From NCBI GenBank assembly GCA_964196565.1, contig CAXMUH010000034.1, forward strand, positions 1-5,486: 5,486 bases of DNA, given 5' to 3'. The notes under the pieces are model-generated. The model was not told the DNA's origin. It was given only the letters and a program-made list of their open reading frames with translations, and did not search any database. The DNA is from 2-12-FULL-42-15 sp964196565 (GTDB taxonomy: Bacteria; Pseudomonadota; Gammaproteobacteria; Coxiellales; Coxiellaceae). Shown here piece after piece: positions 1 to 5,486 of this stretch. Every line of letters begins with the position of its first letter. Position 1 is the stretch's first letter. The translations under genes and the position numbers were made by a program.

Positions 1-3000
1 ATTTGTGCTGGATCGCTAACATCCGCTTTGACAACATCAACGCTTGCGCCGAAGCTTTGTAATTTGCTAACAAGATATTGCTGAGATTCAGTTGTTATTC
101 CACCTCGTGACAGCAAAACAAGGTGTTTTGCACCCAAATCCACAAGCCAGCGGGCCAAGCTTAAACCAAAGCCTCCTAATCCTCCGCTGATTAAATAGGT
201 TTTTTGTGCTGAAAAAGTGGTTAATGGTTTTAGCTCAGGTTTGATTTTGATATCCATTTCTTGCATGGAAATAACGATTTTTCCTTGATGTTTTCCTTGT
301 GACATGTAACGAAAAGCGTGTTTCACGTGGTTAATGCCAAAGCATTTATGATGTAATGGTTGAAAAATTCCTTTTTCAAAATATCCAGACAGTTCACGCA
401 GTATGCTTTGAACCAGTGTAGGGCTTTTTGACATAACACGACTCAAATCAACCACATTAAACGAGAGATTATTGCGTAATTGGTGCAAACCTATTTTTTT
501 CTTTTCATAAATATCTCGCTTACCGATTTCAATAAATTTTCCATAAGCACCTAAAGTGGAAATTCCTTTGGGAATGGCTTCGCCGGCAAGAGAATTTAAT
601 ACGATATCTACTCCTTGCCCTTGGGTTAATTCCAGAACCTCATCTGCAAACGATAATGATCGTGAATCCATTACATGCTTCACACCCAGCTGATGCAGCA
701 GCGGCCATTTGGGTTGACTTGCGGTGGCAAAAATTTCGGCCCCCATATGTTGTGCAATTTGAATAGCGGCTAAACCAACGCCACCTGCAGCCGCTTGAAT
801 CAGAATTTTATCACCTTTAGCGATATGGCCAATATGATGCAAACAATAATAAGCTGTGAGGAACACGATTGGAATCGTTGCTGCTTCAAAAAAACTAAAG
901 TGGGTTGGTTTTTTCATAACAAATTGTGCATATACTTTTGCAGTCGATCCAAAGCAGCCTTGTCCAATTCCCATCACTTCATCACCAATCTCAAACTCGG
1001 TTACATTTGCACCTTTGGCACTGATAACACCGGCACATTCATCACCCAAAGCCAAATAATCATCACAATCGGTTGGATAAATTCCTAGCGTTTTTAAAAC
1101 ATCACGGAAATTTAAACCCACGGCATGTACTTTTATTTCAACGTCATTGTCGGCTAAGGGAGCTCGCTCTGTTTGCATAAGCGCTAAGCCATCAACAGTA
1201 TTATGATGCATAATTTTAAGTTGGAAACTTGCAGCATTTGTGAAAGCATTATTTGTCAGCTGGCGTGGAAGTTCCTGTAAACGTGATCGAAGCATGCGTG
1301 GCACCCATCGACTGCCGCCTCTGAAAATAAGTTCTTCCTCATCTCCTTGCAACAATTCATTCCATAATGATTCAAGATTAAATTCGCTAACTTCTGGATC
1401 GAGGTCAATATGCTTTACACGAAGGTCAGGATTTTCATTACAAATAACGCGCGCCATGCCACACAAGGGTGCTTGAGCTATGTTTATGGTTGCATTTTCA
1501 TCATCAAGCGCCTGTGCTCCTTGAGTCACAATGTAAAGTGCAGGCAATGATGTTTGCGCTTTTGCTAGGGTTTGAGCAATCACCATTAAAGTATGACAAC
1601 CCAATTTTTCTTGGCTTTTTAAATAATCGCAGTCAAGCTGATGCGGTTGCTGGGTGATAGCAGATAAAAACAGAATTCCACCACAGATTCCTTGATACTC
1701 TTGCAAAAAAGAGTGGACGACAGATTCAACCTTTTGTTTGTCATCTGTGGGAAGCATTACCGTTACCTGTTGTTGGCTTAAACGTAACGCGTTGATGATT
1801 TTGTCGCCTAAGCCTAATTCATCGATAAAAATAAGCCATTGACCCGATTGCTGCATTTTTTTAAGCACAGGTTTTTCTATCGCAATTTCAGTGCGGGCAA
1901 TAACAAGGTTTTCTAAATGATGAACAGATTGAAAATCGGTGTATTTCAAAGCCTCTGATGGCTGTTGCAAAAATAAAACTCCACCATTTACCAGCAAGTT
2001 TGTTATTTTTGTCAAATCTTGTTGTTGATCCAAACTATCGCAAACCAGGATCAAATCAAAGGAATTTGGTGTTAAGTTTATTTGATCAGATTTAATTTGC
2101 AACAATTCAAATTTAACCCCGGAATAATCTCGTAATCGTTGTCTACCAACATTAAGCGCATCTTCGCTAACGGTCGTAAAAAAATATTGTATAAATTTTT
2201 CTGGTAAAATTGACAATACTTCAGCAGCCAACTCGCTTGAATTGTTAGCAATATGCAGTAGACGAATTAAGCGTCCTTTGGGTAGTTGATTAATAACACC
2301 CTGAATAACCTTGCTGATAAATGTATTATTAGGGTTAGCCGTATGCATCATAAACGCTTTATCAGAAGTATGGATAGCTTGATTAAACACAGTGGTATTA
2401 GCAATCAACTCTGCGCGAGGTTGTTCAGCTGACAATGGCTGGTGTTGCCATTCTACTTGATAAAGCTTATTATCCAGATTTGCCGTTTGCGCTCTGCGTA
2501 GATTCCCAGCTTTTTGGCTAATTAAACCTTCAACGATCGCTAATGGCTTACCACACTCATCATAAATATAGATATCATTCTCAACTGTTTTTTCGGTTTT
2601 TCTGCGAACTTTTGCCAATACCCAAATCTCCTCAGTGGGTTTGGCATAACACAGAATACGATCCGCGTGCACTAACAAATAAACACTTTCATCATTCTCA
2701 AGTCGCTCTGGCGTGGTATAAGCACAGACTTGCAGGCACGCATCTAATAGCGCAGGATGAAATAAATAATGAGAGACTTCATCAACAATGTTTTCTGGTA
2801 CTTTAATAGACGCCATGGCTTCATTTTTTTTGCACCACAGCTTTGAAATACCCTGGCAGGCTGGCCCATAATTTAACCCAAAGCGACAAAAGTTAGCGTA
2901 TATAGTTTCATGCGACAGCGTTTTAAACGCTTGTTGTTGAAAACTCATCCTGTCGTTTAAGTTAAAATTATTAGGAATTTTTTTGGCATAGCCTGATATA

Positions 3001-5486
3001 TTTCCTGTTGCATGCAGTGACCATGTATCCGTGCCAGCTTCCGCACTAAAAATCCGTACTTCATTGCTGTGACTCGGCTTAATGATTTGTAACATGGGCG
3101 CTTGTGTTTCAGATAACATCAGTGCTTTAACGAAATCTAAATCTTCTAATTGATAATAATCTTCTTTACCCGCACATTTTGCAATCGCAAACATGATTTC
3201 CATATAGCCAGCACCGGGGAAAACCATTTCCTCGCGCACACAGTGATCTTTTAAATAGGAAAATCGATCCGGATCCAACAACATTGTCCAGACACCATCA
3301 GCCATCTGTGGCGTTGGTTTTAAGAACGGATGTGGATTAGGATCCACTCTTAATTTTTTAATGTGTAAAGGTTCATTCCAGAATTTTTTTCGCTGCCAAG
3401 CATGGCCTGGGATACGGACAAATTTTCCATGACCGCTTGGCCAGAGTGCTTTCCAGTTAACTAAGCTCCCTTGATTAAAAACCCCACACAGCATTGCATA
3501 TAGCGCCGATATTTCCGGTTCGTCTCGGTAAAGAGATGAGAAAATTTGTGGCGTGCAGTTAATTGATTGTGCTGTTTCCTTGATGGAGGCCGACAAAACG
3601 GGATGAGGCCCGATTTCTATTAGGGTGGTATGTTTGTCTTCTAATGCCTTTTGTATGGCCTTGGTAAATAGAACACTTTCGCGTACGCTCCGAACCCAAT
3701 AGTCAACTGTTAACTGTTCTCCTTCAATATAATTTCCGGTCACTGTCGAAATCATGGGAATTTTTAAAGCGTGAGGCTTTAAATTTTTCAACTTAATTTT
3801 AATTTTCTCTGCAACTGGATCCATCGCAGGACTGTGAAACGCATAGTCTACGCGTAAAAATTTACAAAATATGTCTTGTTTTACGAGTTGATCAGCAATA
3901 TCAGCTAAAATTTCGCCATCACCTGATAATGTTACCGCTGATGGACTGTTTATCGCTGCAATTGATACTTTATCAGCATTGTTACAAATCCATTGTTTTG
4001 CTGTTTGTTCACTTATGCCAGCGGCTAACATCTTCCCTAATGATGAAGGTAAATCCATACACAGTCCGCGATAAAAGATAATTTCTGTTGCCACTTCTAA
4101 ACTATAAGCACCCGCAGCAAAGGCTGCAGCAATTTCACCCACGCTGTGCCCAATGACTAAATCCGGAACGATTCCCCAAGATTGCAACAAAGTGGTTAAA
4201 CTGGCTTGTATCGCAAAAATGGCAGGTTGGGAAACTGAGGTTTTATGCAATTGAGAATCTGCCTCAGTTGCCATTAACGCGTCGATGAGTGACCATTGAC
4301 CTAAACGACGAACCACCGCATCACATTTCATCATTGTGTCGCGAAACACGGGTTCTGTTTTTAATAACTTAACTCCCATGCCCAACCATTGTGGTCCTTG
4401 TCCGCAATAAATAAACGCCAGCGTTTGTTTTTTCTGTGCCACAGAAGAAACTTTTTTTGCTAATTGCTCTTTCTTCCAATGTTGAAGTTGTTCACTTAAT
4501 TCATCCTTTGATCTTACGACTATGGCTGCCCGATAATCTTCCTCATTACGATGAAAAGTGGCGGAATAACAGATATCGGCTAATGATACATTATCTTTCG
4601 TGTTATTTTCAGCAAGGTATTTATCATAGGATTCGATTAAACCATGCAGAGCTTCGGGTGAGCGCGCAGTTAGTGGTAATATAAATTGTGATTGTTGTAT
4701 TTTTGGCTGTGTGTTAGACGTTTTTTTATTCGCAGAAAATTCTTCCAGCACAACATGAACATTGGCGCCACCAAAACCAAATGAGTTAACACCCGCATAA
4801 AGCTGTTTATCTGATTTTGGAAATTCGGTTAACTGCTGCGGTATTTTCAATTGCAGTTGACCAAAATCGATTTGTGGATTTGGATTTTTAAAGTGTAAAT
4901 TTGCAGGGACTCGACGATTTTTTAATACCAGTGCTGTTTTTATTAAACCTGCAATACCTGCTGCTGCTTCCAAGTGGCCAATGTTGGTTTTGACACAGCC
5001 AACCCAGCAGGCGTTATTTTTATCGCGCCCCTCGGAAAAGGCCTGGCCCAATGCCTCTGCTTCTATAGGATCTCCTACAAAGGTCCCAGTACCATGCGCT
5101 TCTACAAAATCCACATCACCCAGTTTTATGCCTGCTTGTTTATAGGTGTCTTTTAATAAAGTTTTTTGCGCTTGTGGATTGGGTACAGTAATACCATTGG
5201 TGCGACCATCCTGATTGGTTCCGCTGGCTTTGATCAGCGCATAAATCGGCGAACCCATTTGCAACGCAACACTTAAAGGTTGTAGCGCGACCACACCGAT
5301 TCCTTCGCTGCGAACAAAGCCGTCTGCATCGGCATCAAATGCTTTGCAACGTCCTGTTGGAGATAGCATAGACATTTGTGAAAATCCAACATAAATATCG
5401 GGAGAAATCAAAATATTTGCACCACCTGCCAAGGCTAAATTGCAATCACCACGCCATAGGCTTTGACAGGCAAGGTGTGTTGCTAG
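1..5486 (-). CDS. Highly reducing type I polyketide synthase, internal fragment (KS-AT-DH-psiMT-psiKR-ER-KR), partial at both ends
   Basis: One frame runs without a stop through 1828 full codons, from base 5486 to base 3; bases 1-2 begin the next codon. Residue n below has its first base at 5489-3n. Domains in order: KS C-terminal part (1-250), AT (357-655), DH (716-989), degenerate methyltransferase core (about 1030-1205), structural psi-KR (1212-1405), ER (1418-1741) and KR N-terminal part (1755-1828). Signature motifs include HGTGT, GHSVGE, HPALLDACLQ, LNFRDVL, AAAGGVG and GGLGGFG. Such enzymes are cytosolic megasynthases that extend an acyl chain on a tethered carrier protein and reduce each beta-carbon. 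The start codon and KS Cys lie beyond the right edge; the rest of KR and an expected ACP lie beyond the left edge. No neighbouring gene is visible, so operon context and regulation cannot be judged. Family and domain assignment are firm; the product, iterative or modular mode and organism are not. Confidence 0.97.
3..224 (-). other. Catalytic ketoreductase (KR) domain, N-terminal fragment
   Basis: Residues 1755-1828, cut by the left window edge. KR reduces the beta-keto group with NADPH before dehydration. KTYLISGGLGGFGLSLARWL (1762-1781) is the first Rossmann strand with the NADPH-binding glycine motif GGLGGFG, followed by GAKHLVLLSRGG (1785-1796), which holds the Arg that in this family contacts the cofactor phosphate, and then VVKADVSDP (1818-1826). 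The catalytic Ser, Tyr and Lys and the stereochemistry-predicting residues (the LDD region) lie beyond base 1, so stereochemical type cannot be read. An ACP normally follows KR in this layout. Confidence 0.94.
264..1235 (-). other. Enoylreductase (ER) domain, zinc-independent MDR family
   Basis: Residues 1418-1741, complete. ER uses NADPH to reduce the trans-2-enoyl-ACP made by DH to a saturated acyl chain. It belongs to the medium-chain dehydrogenase/reductase superfamily, the branch without zinc ligands. Seen in order: VHAVGLNFRDVLKTLGIYP (1453-1471), GDECAGVI (1481-1488), the substrate-site block EAATIPIVFLTAYYCLHHIG (1534-1553), the NADPH loop AAAGGVGLAAIQIA (1565-1578), VLNSLAGEAI (1629-1638), GKFIEIGKRDI (1649-1659) and the ending QGKHQGKIVI (1730-1739). 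All are close to the family consensus and the glycine loop is intact, so the domain should be active. Its presence shows that the module can perform full beta-carbon reduction. Confidence 0.96.
1272..1853 (-). other. Structural (non-catalytic) ketoreductase subdomain, psi-KR
   Basis: Residues 1212-1405, directly before ER. In reducing type I PKS and animal FAS the KR is split: a truncated Rossmann half without an NADPH site sits before ER and pairs with the catalytic KR after it. Signs here are QWLIFIDELGLGDKI (1216-1230) as the first strand and helix, GGILFLSAI (1269-1277), LPALYIVTQGAQAL (1314-1327), APLCGMARVICNENPDLR (1339-1356) and the closing RGGSRWVPRM (1389-1398). The last three are characteristic of psi-KR regions. 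The nucleotide-binding glycine pattern is absent, as expected, so it should stabilise the true KR rather than catalyse. Confidence 0.86.
1872..2399 (-). other. Degenerate C-methyltransferase-like segment (psi-MT), predicted inactive
   Basis: Residues about 1030-1205, between DH and psi-KR, where highly reducing PKSs carry a SAM-dependent C-methyltransferase. The fold can still be followed: KGRLIRLLHI (1070-1079) fits the first Rossmann strand, SFDLILVCDSLD (1142-1153) fits the motif-II/III strand and following loop, and LLVNGGVLFLQQPSEAL (1164-1180) fits the post-III strand. The SAM-binding glycine loop, normally like LEIGAGTGG, reads LHIANNSSE, so the acidic residue and all the glycines are gone. 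The segment is about 175 residues, far shorter than a full PKS C-methyltransferase and closer to the psi-ME remnant of animal FAS. It is therefore probably only a structural scaffold. The assignment rests on position and weak motif match, with no catalytic residue as support. Confidence 0.68.
2520..3341 (-). other. Dehydratase (DH) domain, double hotdog fold
   Basis: Residues 716-989. DH removes water from the beta-hydroxyacyl-ACP to give the trans-enoyl intermediate for ER. HPFLK (719-723) is the usual entry. The catalytic His is H748 in LKDHCVREEMVFPGAGY and the catalytic Asp is D915 in HPALLDACLQ, one in each hotdog half. WSLHATGN (822-829) and GLNYGPACQG (870-879) are also family motifs. 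Both catalytic residues are intact, so activity is expected. Oddity: in the HxxxGxxxxP motif the Gly is replaced by Glu (E752), while the Pro (P757) is kept. The length of about 270 residues is normal. Confidence 0.93.
3522..4418 (-). other. Acyltransferase (AT) domain, probably malonyl-specific
   Basis: Residues 357-655. AT moves the extender acyl group from CoA to the carrier protein. It opens with FIYCGQGPQWLGMG, and the nucleophile is S448 in GHSVGE. R473 lies 25 residues later, the same spacing as the carboxylate-binding Arg in the malonyl transacylase FabD, and the catalytic His is H551 in YAFHSPAMDP. EIGPHPVL (624-631) is the usual late AT motif. Val after the nucleophile, and Phe before the catalytic His, are typical of malonyl-selective domains, whereas methylmalonyl ones usually carry GHSQGE and YASH. 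Tyr at the first position of YAFH is shared with the methylmalonyl set, so malonyl is likely rather than certain. A post-AT linker follows, ending in the conserved type AWQRKKFWNE (696-705). Confidence 0.94.
4419..4739 (-). other. KS-AT linker
   Basis: Residues 250-356 join KS to AT. The first ~20 residues are rich in Lys, Asn, Gln and Ser, as in a flexible spacer. The stretch from about 268 (ILPLTARSPEAL) through LADICYSATFHR (301-312) and the following segment matches the small alpha/beta linker domain that packs between KS and AT in type I PKS and animal FAS. It has no catalytic role. Seven consecutive A residues on the coding strand (bases 4452-4458) encode a Lys pair near its end. Confidence 0.8.
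4737..5486 (-). other. Ketosynthase (KS) domain, C-terminal part
   Basis: Residues 1-250. KS performs decarboxylative Claisen condensation between the growing acyl chain, held on an active-site Cys, and the extender on the ACP. The window opens at LATHLACQSL, which in the family directly follows the DTACSSS nucleophile motif, so the catalytic Cys should lie about five residues beyond the right edge and is not seen. Both catalytic His are present: H131 in EAHGTGT and H171 in KTNIGHLEAAAG, with the conserved Lys K166. Other family landmarks are GRCKAFDADADGFVRSEG (45-62), NQDGRTNGIT (91-100), GDPIEAEALG (138-147) and the closing NSFGFGGANVHVVLEE (234-249). No key residue in the visible part is altered, so the domain should be active if the Cys is present. 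Confidence 0.96.

Noticed and set aside
795..1088. Plus-strand open frame of 97 codons, with a nested 67-codon frame at 856-1059
   Set aside because: Both lie opposite the highly conserved ER domain on the minus strand; their translations resemble no family I know and they have no supporting context. They are antisense shadows.
1240..1657. Two overlapping plus-strand open frames (1240-1476 and 1469-1657)
   Set aside because: They lie opposite the psi-KR and its link to ER, where the minus-strand protein is clearly the real product. No recognisable motif in either.
1853..1872. Possibility that the region between DH and ER is a gene boundary or a frameshifted domain
   Set aside because: The frame is open throughout and the psi-KR motifs on the far side are in register, so the weak similarity reflects divergence of a structural region and not a break.
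2543..2806. Plus-strand open frame of 87 codons
   Set aside because: It is opposite the DH domain including the catalytic Asp motif; the His-rich translation is a by-product of the complementary codons.
4452..4458. A7 tract in the KS-AT linker, in the phase of a possible -1 slippery heptamer (A AAA AAA)
   Set aside because: The protein continues through well-conserved AT sequence in the same frame, several similar A/T runs exist in this gene, and I identified no stimulatory structure. No reason to call recoding.
4436..4684. Plus-strand open frame of 82 codons
   Set aside because: Opposite the KS-AT linker; no family match and no separate gene signal.
4974..5156. Plus-strand open frame of 60 codons
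   Set aside because: Opposite the KS histidine motifs HGTGT and NIGH; plainly a shadow of the KS.

Overview
The whole window is the inside of one gene on the minus strand. Read from base 5486 down to base 3, one frame stays open for 1828 codons with no stop. It encodes a type I polyketide synthase (PKS) of the highly reducing kind. Neither the start nor the stop codon lies in the window, so the protein is longer than 1828 residues at both ends.

In protein order, from the right edge of the window to the left, the layout is as follows. The C-terminal part of a ketosynthase (KS) comes first, and its active-site Cys should lie just beyond the right edge. Next are a KS-AT linker, a complete acyltransferase (AT), a complete dehydratase (DH), a short degenerate methyltransferase-like segment, a non-catalytic structural ketoreductase half (psi-KR), a complete enoylreductase (ER), and the first ~75 residues of the catalytic ketoreductase (KR). 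The KR is cut before its Ser/Tyr/Lys residues. An acyl carrier protein is expected further downstream but is not visible. This is the domain order of animal fatty acid synthase and of bacterial and fungal highly reducing PKSs.

As a unit, AT would load an extender (probably malonyl) and KS would condense it. KR, DH and ER would then reduce the beta-carbon fully. The C-methyltransferase appears dead, so the simplest prediction is a saturated, mostly unbranched, fatty-acid-like acyl chain. Whether the module works iteratively or as one step of an assembly line cannot be told from here.

The organism is probably a bacterium: there are 5.5 kb of uninterrupted coding sequence and no intron signals were needed. 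Base composition is roughly 40% GC by eye, with many TTA/TTG Leu, AAA Lys and ATT Ile codons, and poly-A/T runs of 7-8. That fits a low-GC proteobacterium, for example a Legionella-like gammaproteobacterium, but this is a guess. There is no intergenic DNA, so no promoter, ribosome binding site, terminator, RNA gene, repeat family or mobile element is visible.
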